The notes: generated by a model not told the origin, from the sequence alone. Counted from the stretch's first letter, positions 9,607 through 18,120 are shown. The stretch: DNA of 48,968 nt from Pseudomonas aylmerensis (GCF_001702265.1 NZ_MAUE01000049.1:1-48968), one strand, 5' to 3'. Made by a program: numbers and translations.

Positions 9607-11259
9607 TTATGCGGGCTCCAGTTCTGCCACGACTTTCCCTGCGCTCAAGCGCACCAACTGATCGGCGATATCGAAATAACGATCGTCATGGCTGATCACG
9701 ATGATGGTCTTGCCCAGGCGCTTGAGGTCCGGCAGCAGCTCGGTGTAGAACACGCGCCGGAACGCCGGATCCTGGTCGGCCGCCCACTCGTCGAACACCA
9801 GTACCGGACGTTCTTCGAGCCAGGCATTCACCAGTGCCAGGCGCTTGCGCTGGCCGGTGGAGAGGTCGGTGGTGCTGAACACGCCGTCCTTGACGCTGAC
9901 CTTGTGCGCGATTTCCAGGCGTTCCAGGTACTTGGCGGCGCTGTCCAGCGACTGGGTGGCGCTGCCCTGGACCAGGTCATCGAACAGGTAGTAGTCGGCG
10001 AATACCGTGGTGAACAACTGGCGGTAGTCGTCGCGTGCTGCAGCGGTCAGCGTTTCGCCGTTCAGGCGGATTTCGCCGGCCTGGGGCTGGTAGAGGCCGA
10101 GCAGCAGCTTGATCAGGGTGGTCTTGCCACAGCCGTTCTCGCCGACGATAAACACGATATCGCCCTGCTTGATACTCAGGTTGATCGGCCCCAGGTGAAA
10201 CGGCTGGCTGCCTTCCACCGGCGGCGGGCTGTAGGTCACACCGCGCAGCTCAAGGCTGTTGACCACCGGAGTCGGGGCTTCGCTGCCGTCCATCAACAAG
10301 TGGGGCTCGGGGGACGAGAAACGCTCGGACAGTTCGGTGATCCGCGCAAACGCAATGCGCGCCTTGCCGATGATCGGCAGGTAACCCACTACATGTTCCA
10401 GCGGGCCTTTCATGTACAGCAGCACCAGCACGAAGCCAGTGATCACCGCAGGGTCCGGGTTGGGGTTGTAGGCCTGCATCGCCAGGGCCAGGCCGATGAC
10501 CACGAAGAACAGCATCGAGCCAAAGGTCTTGGCGACGATATAAATGTTCACCGAGCGCACCTGGATATCGCTGATGCGGTCGGCGGTCTCCTGGATGCGG
10601 TGGGTGTTCATGCGGTAGCGTCGTGGCCGGTGGATGCGCAGCTCCTTGGCACCCGAGGCGATCGCCGAATAGTAGCGTTGCAGTTCGTCTTCCTGGTCGC
10701 GGGCTTCGTCGAAGCCACGGATGCCCTTGGCGCCGGCGATGAATTGCACGCTGCTGCCGATGATGATTGCCACGACCATCATCAGGAACATCGGCACCGA
10801 CAGGTACGCCAGGTAGCCCAGGCAGCCCAGGGTCACGGTGGTCGCGATGGCCAGCGGGGTGAAGGCGAAGGAAAAATCGCTGATGGTGTCGACGTCATGG
10901 GTCAATACCGGAATCAGCCGGTGGGAGCGGTACTGTTCGATCTGCTCGATGGGCGCCGACAGCACCTTCTCGCCGAGGTCCTTGCGCAGCGCGGCAATGA
11001 TGCGTTGGCCGACGTAGTTGGTGCCGATATCCGAGACAATCGAGCTGGTCAGCGCCAGCAGGCACAACGCGGCAAACGTCAGAATCACGCCGTGCGTCAT
11101 GCCGGTGGCGGAGTGCAGGGCGTTATTGATGGTCGCCAGCAGCAACGTGATGGCCAGGCCGCCGGCCATGCCCAGGGCGACGGAGACCGTCACGATGGTG
11201 CGAAAAGGCCTGAGCAATGCGAGCAAACCCTTGAAGGCGCCGCGCTTGGGGTCGGTCAT
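9607..11259 (-). CDS. pvdE: Pyoverdine precursor ABC exporter PvdE (fused membrane and ATPase domains)
   Basis: Inner-membrane ABC transporter that moves the acylated ferribactin precursor from cytoplasm to periplasm. 550 residues from the ATG at 11259 (MTDPKRGAFKGLL), close to the length known for PvdE; an upstream extension of the frame has no support and would cross the promoter. The N-terminal half carries about six membrane segments. The ATPase half shows Walker A GENGCGKTT, a variant signature DLSTGQRKRLAL, and Walker B VLVFDEWAADQDP. The DEWAADQDP form is typical of the PvdE/SyrD cyclic-peptide exporter family. It is divergent from pvdF and has an exact iron-starvation box 60 bp upstream, so PvdS control is likely. 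Confidence 0.95.
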   Translation of the reverse strand: MTDPKRGAFKGLLALLRPFRTIVTVSVALGMAGGLAITLLLATINNALHSATGMTHGVILTFAALCLLALTSSIVSDIGTNYVGQRIIAALRKDLGEKVLSAPIEQIEQYRSHRLIPVLTHDVDTISDFSFAFTPLAIATTVTLGCLGYLAYLSVPMFLMMVVAIIIGSSVQFIAGAKGIRGFDEARDQEDELQRYYSAIASGAKELRIHRPRRYRMNTHRIQETADRISDIQVRSVNIYIVAKTFGSMLFFVVIGLALAMQAYNPNPDPAVITGFVLVLLYMKGPLEHVVGYLPIIGKARIAFARITELSERFSSPEPHLLMDGSEAPTPVVNSLELRGVTYSPPPVEGSQPFHLGPINLSIKQGDIVFIVGENGCGKTTLIKLLLGLYQPQAGEIRLNGETLTAAARDDYRQLFTTVFADYYLFDDLVQGSATQSLDSAAKYLERLEIAHKVSVKDGVFSTTDLSTGQRKRLALVNAWLEERPVLVFDEWAADQDPAFRRVFYTELLPDLKRLGKTIIVISHDDRYFDIADQLVRLSAGKVVAELEPA

Positions 11260-11318
11260 AAGTACTTCCCGGAAAGTGAATAGAGGGGGCTGGGCACACA
11301 GACCCTTACCCATGACAA

Positions 11319-11342
11319 ACGAAGGATTGGCGCGACTATTTA
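11319..11342 (-). promoter_or_regulatory. Iron-starvation (PvdS) promoter box for pvdE
   Basis: On the minus strand the site reads TAAAT (11342-11338), 16 bases, CGTT (11321-11318). This exactly fits the TAAAT-N16/17-CGT iron-starvation box recognised by PvdS. The CGT lies about 60 bp before the pvdE ATG. Confidence 0.85.
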
Positions 11343-11373
11343 GCTCGGCGTGCCCGGCGGGGACGGCGGCGGA

Positions 11374-11397
11374 TAAATTGCCCGGCGCCTGGTTCGT
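11374..11397 (+). promoter_or_regulatory. Iron-starvation (PvdS) promoter box for pvdF
   Basis: TAAAT (11374-11378), 16 bases, CGT (11395-11397, followed by T) is an exact match to the PvdS box on the plus strand. It lies 62 bp before the pvdF ATG and 31 bp from the oppositely directed pvdE box, so the two genes share a divergent promoter region. Confidence 0.85.
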
Positions 11398-11458
11398 TCT
11401 TGTTGGGTAGGCGCACGCGTATGGGCGCGTGCCTGATCTATCCAGCGAGAGCGAAACA

Positions 11459-12289
11459 ATGACGAAAAAGAATCTGGTGTACGTGTGGTCCCTGCGCAAT
11501 GCCGCCGCCGACAAGGCCGGGCAGCCTGTGGCCTACAAGGACCATGAGCGCTACATGAAGTCGGTGCTGGAGTTTCTGGTGGGGTCGCTCAACGACACGC
11601 CGCTGGGCGAGGCCTACAACCTGGTAGGCGTGGTGTATGACGATGACGAGCAGAACCCGCGTGACCAGCAGCTGGTCAGCGACTACGGCTTTGCCTACCA
11701 GCCGGGCCGCCAGTGGCTGTACCCGGCCGACCTGCGGGTGCAGGGGCGCCTGGTCAACGATCTGCTGCTGAGCGTGCCGTCCACCTATCGTCGCCTGCCA
11801 CGCGGCAGCGCCGAGCACATCGCCGGCAAGCAGGATTTCGAACGCCGCCTGCATGACACTCTGGTGGAGCTCAAGGCCGATATCGTGGTGCTCGATGGGC
11901 TGCTGGTGATCCTCGATGAACTGGTGCGCCCGGGTGCGCCGTTTGCGCGTCGGATCATGAACATTCATCCGGGGATTACCCGCATCGAGTCGCCGTACGA
12001 GCGCCGTGGCGCCTACGCCACCTGGAATGCGCTGTACGGCGCACGTGGGCAAACGGTGGTGGACTGGGCGACCAAGGCCACCACCCCGTCCGAGCCGCTG
12101 TACCTGACGGGCGCGTCGTTCCACTACGTGGACAATGGCATCGACTCCGGCGAAGTGTTCCACGACGTGCTCAAGACCGAGATTGCGCCGGACGACACCA
12201 TCCTCGAACTGCGCTGGAACAACTTCAACAACAGCCTGTTCCCGGCGTTGCATGAAGGATTGGAGTTGTTGGCGCAGAAGGGTATCTAA
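11459..12289 (+). CDS. pvdF: N5-hydroxyornithine formyltransferase
   Basis: Cytoplasmic enzyme that transfers a formyl group from N10-formyl-tetrahydrofolate to N5-hydroxyornithine, giving the hydroxamate building block of pyoverdine. 276 residues from the ATG at 11459, close to the known PvdF length; a longer ATG-less extension to 11429 is not needed. Formyltransferase signature residues are visible: NIHPGIT with the catalytic His (near 174), followed by SPYERRGAYATWNALYGA, and ASFHYVDNGIDSGEVFHD with the catalytic Asp. It is transcribed divergently from pvdE behind an exact PvdS box. Its presence implies that at least one formyl-hydroxyornithine is in the pyoverdine peptide. Confidence 0.93.
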   Translation: MTKKNLVYVWSLRNAAADKAGQPVAYKDHERYMKSVLEFLVGSLNDTPLGEAYNLVGVVYDDDEQNPRDQQLVSDYGFAYQPGRQWLYPADLRVQGRLVNDLLLSVPSTYRRLPRGSAEHIAGKQDFERRLHDTLVELKADIVVLDGLLVILDELVRPGAPFARRIMNIHPGITRIESPYERRGAYATWNALYGARGQTVVDWATKATTPSEPLYLTGASFHYVDNGIDSGEVFHDVLKTEIAPDDTILELRWNNFNNSLFPALHEGLELLAQKGI

Positions 12290-12308
12290 AGCGGACACGG
12301 TGCCAACT

Positions 12309-12760
12309 GTGGGAGCGGGCTTGCCCGCGAAAGCGGTGTATCAGTCGCTGAAGAGGGTGGCTGATCTACCGTCTTCGCGGGCAAGCCCGCTCCCACATTT
12401 GGGGTGTATTTCAAGGTTGGAGCCGAGTTGTGCCTTCAGCTCAAATGCCGTGCAGCACCTCGGCCTCCAGCCCGAACACCGATCAAAACTGTGGGAGCTG
12501 GCTTGCCTGCGATGGCGGTGTGTCAGTCGCTGAAGCGGGTGGCTGAACCACCGCCTTCGCGAGCAAGCCCGCTCCCACATTTGGGGTGTATTTCAAGGTT
12601 GGAGCCGAGTTGTGCCTTCAGCTCAAATGCTGTGCAGCACCCCGAATCCCAGCCCAAACAGCGATCAAAACTGTGGGAGCGGGCTTGCCCGCGAAAGCGG
12701 TGTGTCAGTCACTGAAGAGGGTGGCTGACCCACCGCCTTCGCGAGCAAGCCCGCTCCCAC
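12309..12760. repeat. Tandem array of three REPIN elements, 182-bp period
   Basis: This fills the 489-bp gene-free stretch between pvdF and pvdO. Three inverted-repeat units of 88 bp (12309-12396, 12491-12578, 12673-12760) each begin GTGGGAGC-GGCTTGCC and end with the inverse GGCAAGCCCGCTCCCAC, the classic REPIN form of the P. fluorescens group. Starts are exactly 182 bp apart. The two 94-bp spacers are near copies of each other and share the text ATTTGGGGTGTATTTCAAGG. Short open frames here are by-products of the repeat. Because pvdF and pvdO converge on the array, it may also act as a bidirectional transcription barrier. Confidence 0.93.
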
Positions 12761-12778
12761 ACTGGATCTCCTGTGTTG

Positions 12779-13651
12779 TCAGAGATCGCGCACTACCCGA
12801 AAACCGATCCAGTCTCCGCGCGTCTGCGGGAAAATGTTGTTGCGGTTGCCCGAGCGCGAGAACACGGGCGCCTCGCCCCAGTCATTGCCGCGAATCTGGT
12901 AACCCTCGCAGTTCGGCTCCATCCATGCACTGCCATCGGTTGGCGCGCCGATGTAGTTGGGGTGCTCGCAGTCGGCAACCCGTTCGTACACATTGCCGTG
13001 CATGTCGTACATGCCGAATGCATTCGGCGGATAGCTGCCCACCGGCGAAGAATAGCTGTAGCCATCTGCCGGGCCGTAGGTGTTGGCGTGCTCGGCAATG
13101 CTGTAGCCCTTGCCTTCATCGAACGGGAAGGGGAATGGCCCGGTGGAGCCGGCGCGGGCAGCGTATTCACGCTGGGCTTCGCTGACCATGTGGTATTGAT
13201 GGCCGGTCTTTTTCGACAACCAGGCCACGTAGTGCTTGATGTCATCCATGTCCATGCACACCGCCGGCTGGCGCGGGCCCTGGGGATAGCGTGGCTTGCT
13301 GGCGATACATTCGCGGCCGGGGCGGGTGTCGCCATCGGCGATCTTCACCCCGGTCTGGCGGATATAGCTGTCCCATTCGCCGGCGGTGATATGGAAGCGG
13401 CTCATGGCAAAGGGCTTGGCGAAAGTCACGTCGTGCATCGGGCCTTCATCCGGCTCGCGGCCGACTTCATCTTCCGGCGTGCCCATGGTGAAGGTGCCGG
13501 CGGGCAGCACCACCATTTCCGGGCAGTCCTTGCAGTCCTTGAATACTTTGCCGGGTTGCGGCGTGGCGGCCTGGGCCAGGTTGGGCAGCAGCGCGGCGCA
13601 CAGGGCGGTGAGCGCCAGGGCGCCCAGGGGCTTGAGTCGGGATGGATTCAT
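12779..13651 (-). CDS. pvdO: PvdO, periplasmic formylglycine-generating-enzyme-like pyoverdine maturation protein
   Basis: Periplasmic protein needed for the last chromophore oxidation (dihydropyoverdine to pyoverdine) in fluorescent pseudomonads. 290 residues with a cleavable signal peptide (LGALALTALCAALLPNLAQA) and an FGE/sulfatase-modifying fold: MVVLPAGTFTMGTPEDE near 47, MYDMHGNVYERV near 216 and the C-terminal WIGFRVVRD. The paired cysteines that bind copper in true formylglycine-generating enzymes are not seen in the segment before WIGFRV, so the chemistry should differ from that family. It is the last gene of the pvdM-pvdN-pvdO operon, 34 bp after pvdN, and would be driven by the PvdS box at 16366. 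Confidence 0.93.
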   Translation of the reverse strand: MNPSRLKPLGALALTALCAALLPNLAQAATPQPGKVFKDCKDCPEMVVLPAGTFTMGTPEDEVGREPDEGPMHDVTFAKPFAMSRFHITAGEWDSYIRQTGVKIADGDTRPGRECIASKPRYPQGPRQPAVCMDMDDIKHYVAWLSKKTGHQYHMVSEAQREYAARAGSTGPFPFPFDEGKGYSIAEHANTYGPADGYSYSSPVGSYPPNAFGMYDMHGNVYERVADCEHPNYIGAPTDGSAWMEPNCEGYQIRGNDWGEAPVFSRSGNRNNIFPQTRGDWIGFRVVRDL

Positions 13652-13685
13652 GTGGGCATCTCGTTCAAAGGAAAAAGGGCGGGCC

Positions 13686-14963
13686 TCAGGCCCGCTGGTT
13701 CAGCAGGGTCATGAAGCGCTGGATCTCTTCGCTGGAATTGAGCAGGCCCGGGGAGGTACGGATCACCGGGCCGACATCGCGGTCCACCGCGTCGATCACC
13801 ACACGGTTTTTCATCATGTAGGCCGCCACGGCATCACTGTCCTGGCCCTTGACCCGGAAGAAAGTAAAGCCGGCCGACAGCTCGGGGCTGCGTGGGGTAA
13901 CCAGTTCGATCTTCGGGTGCGTTAGCAGTTGATCTTTCAATTCGGTGTTCAGCGCATGGATGCGCGCCTGCACCTGTGCCTTGCCCAGTTGCAAGTGCAG
14001 CTTGAAGGCCTCGTCCGCCGCCCAGCGATGCTCGAAGGCGTGGTAGCCACCAGGGGTCATGATGGTGGCGAAGTCCTTGTCCTCGGAGAAGGTCGGCACC
14101 ATCGGCGTCACGTACTTGTTCTCGGGGTCGCGGGCGCACACCAGGCCGGTGCCGCGCGGCCCGAACATCCACTTGTGGGTGCCGGCGATGAAGAAGTCGC
14201 AGTGCATGTCCGGGAAATCGAGGTTCTCCACGCCAAAACCATGCACACCGTCGACGATATAGAGGATACGGTCCTTGTCATCACGCTGGCGGTTGTGTTC
14301 CTCGACCAGCTTGCCGATCTCACCGATGGGCAGCTTCACACCGCTGCCGGACTGTACCCAGGTCATGCCGAGCACGCGGGTGTTGGGGCGGATATTGCGT
14401 TGGATATTGCCCAGCACTTCATCGGCGGACACCCGGTGGGCATCGTCGAACAGGCGAATCTTGCGGACCTGGGTCTGTTGCTTGCGTACCCGGAAATCCA
14501 GGCTGAACTCGGTGGCGTAATGCTCGTGCACCGTGGTCAGGATCTCCTGGTCGGCGCGCACCTTGATCCCGCCATAGATCATCGCCAGGCCTTCGGAGGT
14601 GCTCCCGGTGAGGGCGATCTGCGCGGGCGTGGCCTTCAGGTAGCGGCCGGCCCATTCGCGGACCTGGCCTTCGCGCTTCCAGGTCTCCTGCAGGTCCCAG
14701 TCCATCGCCAGGCCCGGGTTGCGGTCGATCTGTGCGCGGTAACGTTCAATGGCCTCGCGCACCGGCCTGGGGTGCGAGGCCACGAGGAAGTTGGAAAAGT
14801 GCAGGTAGCTGGGGTCCTGGTTGAACAGTTGCTTGAATCCCGTCCATGGGTCGTTCGTGCTGTCGGCAGCCATTGCCTGGGGGAGCAGGGCGGTGCCCAG
14901 CGGCAGGCTCGCGGCGAAAACACCGGCCTGCTTGAGAAAAGTACGGCGGTCGGTCATGGACAT
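13686..14963 (-). CDS. pvdN: PvdN, Tat-exported PLP enzyme modifying the pyoverdine side chain
   Basis: Periplasmic PLP enzyme that converts the chromophore-bound glutamate of pyoverdine to succinamide, as shown for PvdN in P. fluorescens. 425 residues. The N-terminus TDRRTFLKQAGVFAA is a twin-arginine signal with an Ala-rich core ending near AMA, so the cofactor-loaded folded enzyme should be exported by Tat. The class-V aminotransferase fold is recognisable; the PLP Lys is in AGTHKWMFGPRG (Lys264), with VDGVHGFG (Asp238, His241) just before it. Second gene of the pvdMNO operon, 12 bp after pvdM. The start could instead be the Met two codons downstream (MTDRR, 14957). Confidence 0.94.
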   Translation of the reverse strand: MSMTDRRTFLKQAGVFAASLPLGTALLPQAMAADSTNDPWTGFKQLFNQDPSYLHFSNFLVASHPRPVREAIERYRAQIDRNPGLAMDWDLQETWKREGQVREWAGRYLKATPAQIALTGSTSEGLAMIYGGIKVRADQEILTTVHEHYATEFSLDFRVRKQQTQVRKIRLFDDAHRVSADEVLGNIQRNIRPNTRVLGMTWVQSGSGVKLPIGEIGKLVEEHNRQRDDKDRILYIVDGVHGFGVENLDFPDMHCDFFIAGTHKWMFGPRGTGLVCARDPENKYVTPMVPTFSEDKDFATIMTPGGYHAFEHRWAADEAFKLHLQLGKAQVQARIHALNTELKDQLLTHPKIELVTPRSPELSAGFTFFRVKGQDSDAVAAYMMKNRVVIDAVDRDVGPVIRTSPGLLNSSEEIQRFMTLLNQRA

Positions 14964-14975
14964 ACTTCTAGGTGA

Positions 14976-16331
14976 TTAGCGGTTGGCCAAGGGTTTGGCA
15001 GCTTTTTGGACCTGGTCCCACACGCGCAGGAAGTTGCCTCCCCACAGCTTGGCGATATCGGCTTCGGAATACCCACGCTGAATCAGTTCGGCGGTGACGT
15101 TGCGCACTTCCCCGACGTTGTTCCAGCCCTGGATGCCGCCGCCGTCGTTGAAGTCCGACGCCAGGCCGACGTGATCGATACCGATCTTGCGCACGGTGTA
15201 GTCGATGGCGTCACCCAGGTCCTTGAGGGTGGCCTTGGGCTCTTCGTCGAGGATCGCGTACAGCGCGCCGGCGTACTCGCCGAACTTGTGTTCGGGCCAG
15301 GCGGCGATGATCGCGTCGCCCGGCATCAAGGCCACGGCCAGGTTGGGCAGCGGTGGCAGGTCGAAACGGGCGCGCAGGGCGTTGAGCTTGTCCTGGGTCG
15401 GCTGGCTCAGCGGGCGCAGGTAGGCGGAAAACCCGACAATCTGCACCACGCCGCCGCTCTGCTTGATCAGTTGCAGTTCCTTGTCGCTGAGGTTGCGCGG
15501 GATATCCACCGCCGCGCGTGGCGCCGAGTGCGATGCCACCATCGGCGTACGGCTCAACTGCGCCACCTGCTCCAGGGCCTTGGTCGACATCTGCGACACG
15601 TCGATGATCACGCCGAGGTCATTCAGGCGGTGCACCGCTTGCTTGCCGATGTCCGAGAGGCCGTCGAGGGCATCCACCGAGTCATTGAAAAACGGCAGCG
15701 GGCGCGACGAGTCGGACCAGGCGTTGTTGCCCACATAGCTGAAGCCGAACATGCGCATCCCGCGTGCGGTCCACAGGTCCAGCTGGTTGAGGTCGTTGCC
15801 CAGCGGGTAGGCGTTGAGCATGCTGATGAAGATCGCGAACTTGCCCTCGCCATGCAGGCGCCGGAAGTCGTCCGGGGTGTAGGCGATGCCGACCTGGTTG
15901 GGGTAGTCGCGGACCATGCCACTGATGATTTTGTAGCGCACTTCCTGTTCATTGCGCGCGGCTTCGACAAAACCGTCGGTGGGTTTGTGCGGCGCGTTGG
16001 GGCCGTTCCAGATTTCCGGCCAGCCAAAGATCGTCAGGGCGGCACCGGACAGGCGGCCGCGTGCGGCCTTGGCCAGGTCGAACTGGCCACTGCCGTCCTT
16101 GTCGGCCTCGTTGCCGGCGGTGCCGAAATCTACCGGCACGGTGATATGGCTGTCGAACGACAGCAGCCGGTCCTGCATTTCATTGGCCTGCTTGATGACC
16201 TCCAGCGGATAGCCGGCATTGCCCTTGAACCAGTGATCCCAGACCAGGAAACCGGCCCCGGCACCGATGGCCAGTGCCAGCGGCAGGCCGATATACAGCG
16301 CCTTTTTCGAACGTGGTTTTGTCATTGCCAT
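14976..16331 (-). CDS. pvdM: PvdM, dipeptidase-like pyoverdine maturation protein
   Basis: Periplasmic protein of the M19 (renal dipeptidase) superfamily, needed with PvdP for oxidation of ferribactin. 451 residues; the N-terminal KKALYIGLPLALAIGAGAGFLVW is a signal or membrane anchor. Fold markers include ASHSAPRAAVDIPRNLSD (266-283), GIDHVGLASDFNDGGG and GGNFLRVW. Canonical M19 zinc ligands are altered: the usual HxD reads SHIT (His62, Thr64), the His of the DLSH motif is Gln247 (DVSQ), and the bridging Glu motif reads FISMLN. Ordinary dipeptide hydrolysis is therefore unlikely. First gene of pvdMNO, divergent from pvdP, with a PvdS box 35 bp upstream. The start may be either Met of MAM (16331 or 16325). 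Confidence 0.94.
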   Translation of the reverse strand: MAMTKPRSKKALYIGLPLALAIGAGAGFLVWDHWFKGNAGYPLEVIKQANEMQDRLLSFDSHITVPVDFGTAGNEADKDGSGQFDLAKAARGRLSGAALTIFGWPEIWNGPNAPHKPTDGFVEAARNEQEVRYKIISGMVRDYPNQVGIAYTPDDFRRLHGEGKFAIFISMLNAYPLGNDLNQLDLWTARGMRMFGFSYVGNNAWSDSSRPLPFFNDSVDALDGLSDIGKQAVHRLNDLGVIIDVSQMSTKALEQVAQLSRTPMVASHSAPRAAVDIPRNLSDKELQLIKQSGGVVQIVGFSAYLRPLSQPTQDKLNALRARFDLPPLPNLAVALMPGDAIIAAWPEHKFGEYAGALYAILDEEPKATLKDLGDAIDYTVRKIGIDHVGLASDFNDGGGIQGWNNVGEVRNVTAELIQRGYSEADIAKLWGGNFLRVWDQVQKAAKPLANR

Positions 16332-16365
16332 CTCAGTCAGTTGAGCCCTTCGCTATCAGGGAAGA

Positions 16366-16389
16366 ACGAGTGATGGGCGCGCAAATTTA
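16366..16389 (-). promoter_or_regulatory. Iron-starvation (PvdS) promoter box for pvdMNO
   Basis: The minus strand reads TAAAT (16389-16385), 16 bases, CGTT (16368-16365), an exact match to the PvdS consensus. It lies 35 bp before the pvdM start. Confidence 0.87.
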
Positions 16390-16408
16390 GGCGCCGCCGA
16401 CAGCGCGG

Positions 16409-16432
16409 TAAATTTCCCCGGGCTGCAAACGT
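16409..16432 (+). promoter_or_regulatory. Iron-starvation (PvdS) promoter box for pvdP
   Basis: TAAAT (16409-16413), 16 bases, CGT (16430-16432, followed by T) is an exact PvdS box, 36 bp before the pvdP ATG and 19 bp from the oppositely directed pvdM box. Confidence 0.87.
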
Positions 16433-16467
16433 TCTAGCTCTGATAAAGCCGTTTCCTAAGGTAGACA

Positions 16468-18099
16468 ATGACCATCTCTCGACGTGGGTTCATCGCCGGC
16501 CTGGCGCTCACCGGCGCCGCTGTGCCGGCGGCCTTCTATGCCCATCGCGAGCTGACGCGCGAAGAAGAATTCCCCATCACCCCCGGCGAGGCCACGGTGG
16601 CGCTGGCCGATACTGCCGGCCAGCACCTGGCCAACACCTTGCGTGGCGTGTGGAGCCTGCGCCTGGAAGGTCGCGACGCCGGCCTCAAGGGCCTGCCGTT
16701 GCAAGGCCTGGAACTGCTGCTCGACATCGCCCCGCGTGGCCGCGGCGTGCGTGGCTACCTGGACACCGCCGCCAACCTGCGCGCCGAAGGCGAGCCGCGC
16801 TATCGCGTACTCGGTGACCTGGTGAGCGGCGACAGCGCCTTGCTCTATTGGCGCCTGATCGACCGCGATTCCGCCGACGGCAGGCCCGCCTATGAATTCA
16901 AGATGACCCTCGACCAGGTCTGGGCGGACTTTGCCAACGCCGGCAGCAGCACCCTCAGCGGGCAGATCCTCGACCTGGATCGCCCGCTGGCATTGACCGA
17001 GCGCGACAACCGCTTCATTGCCCACAAACACTGGTTTCCCGAAGCGCGCCAACGCATCGGCCTCAACCCGACGCTGCTGGCCTGGCTGATCGCGCCCGAG
17101 CACCGCCTGTTCCATCAGCTGTGGCACGCCACCCGGGACCAGTGGCACAAGCTCTCCGAAGAAAAGCGCGAGGCCCTGCGCGGCATCGGCTGGCAACCCG
17201 GCCCACGGGGCAAGGAACGTGACGCGCGTGGCAAGCACAAGGACCGCAACGGCTCGGGCATCGATTTCTTCTTCATGCACCGGCACATGCTCGGCACCGC
17301 GCGCTCAATGCAGGATTTGCCCTCATGGCCGCAATTCCCCGCGCCGCAACCGCCCCTTGAGCGCGATCGCCTGGGCTTTCTGCGGTACTTCGACAACCAC
17401 GATGGCTTCGCCCTGCCGCCCACCTGGTGGGCCGCGGATGACAGCGAATACACCCAGTGGGTCAGCGACATCAAGGCCGCCGAGACCTACCACAGCAATT
17501 TCCAGGTCTGGGAATCCCAGTACCGCGACCCGCGTTACCTGGCCAGATTGAGTCTCGGCCAGTTGGGCTCGGAGATGGAGCTGGGCCTGCATGACTGGCT
17601 GCACATGCGCTGGGCCTCGGTGCCCCGTGACCCTTCCAACGGTGCGCCCGTGCCCCTGGCCCGCGACCCGGCAGACTTCGCCCCGCGCTGGTATGCGGCG
17701 GAAAACGACTTCCTCGGAGACCCGTTTTCGTCCCACGTTAACCCGGTGTTCTGGCACTTCCACGGCTGGATCGACGACCGCATCGAAGACTGGTTTCGTG
17801 CCCATGAGCGTTTCAATCCCGGCGAGGTCAGCCGCATGCAGGTCAACGGCGTGGCCTGGTTTGCGCCGGGGCGCTGGGTCGAAGTCGCTGACCCGTGGCT
17901 GGGCCCGGACACCCATGGCTGCAGCACCACGCCGGGGTTGCAGATGGGCAAGTCGATGGAGATGGATCCGGAGACCATGAAGCTCGCGCTGCGCATCACC
18001 TTCGGTGCCGAGGACGATGCGCTGCTGGGTTTGTTCAAGCGCGTGCCGAAGCGGCCCTGGTATGCGCGGCATTTGAAGGTCAAGGCGCGCGAAGCCTGA
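16468..18099 (+). CDS. pvdP: PvdP, Tat-exported copper tyrosinase of pyoverdine chromophore formation
   Basis: Periplasmic copper oxidase that hydroxylates and oxidises the D-Tyr of ferribactin to build the pyoverdine chromophore. 543 residues, the usual length. It begins TISRRGFIAGLALTGAA, a twin-arginine signal. The N-terminal half is the beta-barrel region and the C-terminal half the tyrosinase domain: FFFMHRHMLG and HDWLHMRW supply candidate histidines for copper A, and HVNPVFWHFHGWIDD has the FWxxH pattern of the copper B site. The tail PKRPWYARHLKVK (Tyr532) matches the C-terminal lid tyrosine described for PvdP that covers the copper site. It is divergent from pvdMNO. The next gene, viscB, is in the same direction 275 bp on but belongs to another pathway. 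Confidence 0.95.
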   Translation: MTISRRGFIAGLALTGAAVPAAFYAHRELTREEEFPITPGEATVALADTAGQHLANTLRGVWSLRLEGRDAGLKGLPLQGLELLLDIAPRGRGVRGYLDTAANLRAEGEPRYRVLGDLVSGDSALLYWRLIDRDSADGRPAYEFKMTLDQVWADFANAGSSTLSGQILDLDRPLALTERDNRFIAHKHWFPEARQRIGLNPTLLAWLIAPEHRLFHQLWHATRDQWHKLSEEKREALRGIGWQPGPRGKERDARGKHKDRNGSGIDFFFMHRHMLGTARSMQDLPSWPQFPAPQPPLERDRLGFLRYFDNHDGFALPPTWWAADDSEYTQWVSDIKAAETYHSNFQVWESQYRDPRYLARLSLGQLGSEMELGLHDWLHMRWASVPRDPSNGAPVPLARDPADFAPRWYAAENDFLGDPFSSHVNPVFWHFHGWIDDRIEDWFRAHERFNPGEVSRMQVNGVAWFAPGRWVEVADPWLGPDTHGCSTTPGLQMGKSMEMDPETMKLALRITFGAEDDALLGLFKRVPKRPWYARHLKVKAREA

Positions 18100-18120
18100 C
18101 CCTCGTCGCTGCCTGACACC

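Noticed and set aside
12309..12760. CRISPR array
   Set aside because: Units are 88 bp inverted repeats at a 182-bp period with similar, not unique, spacers; they match REPINs.
12404..13185. Small plus-strand frames at 12404-12715 and 12586-13185
   Set aside because: They are created by the REPIN array and by the antisense strand of pvdO; the proteins repeat each other and show no family features.
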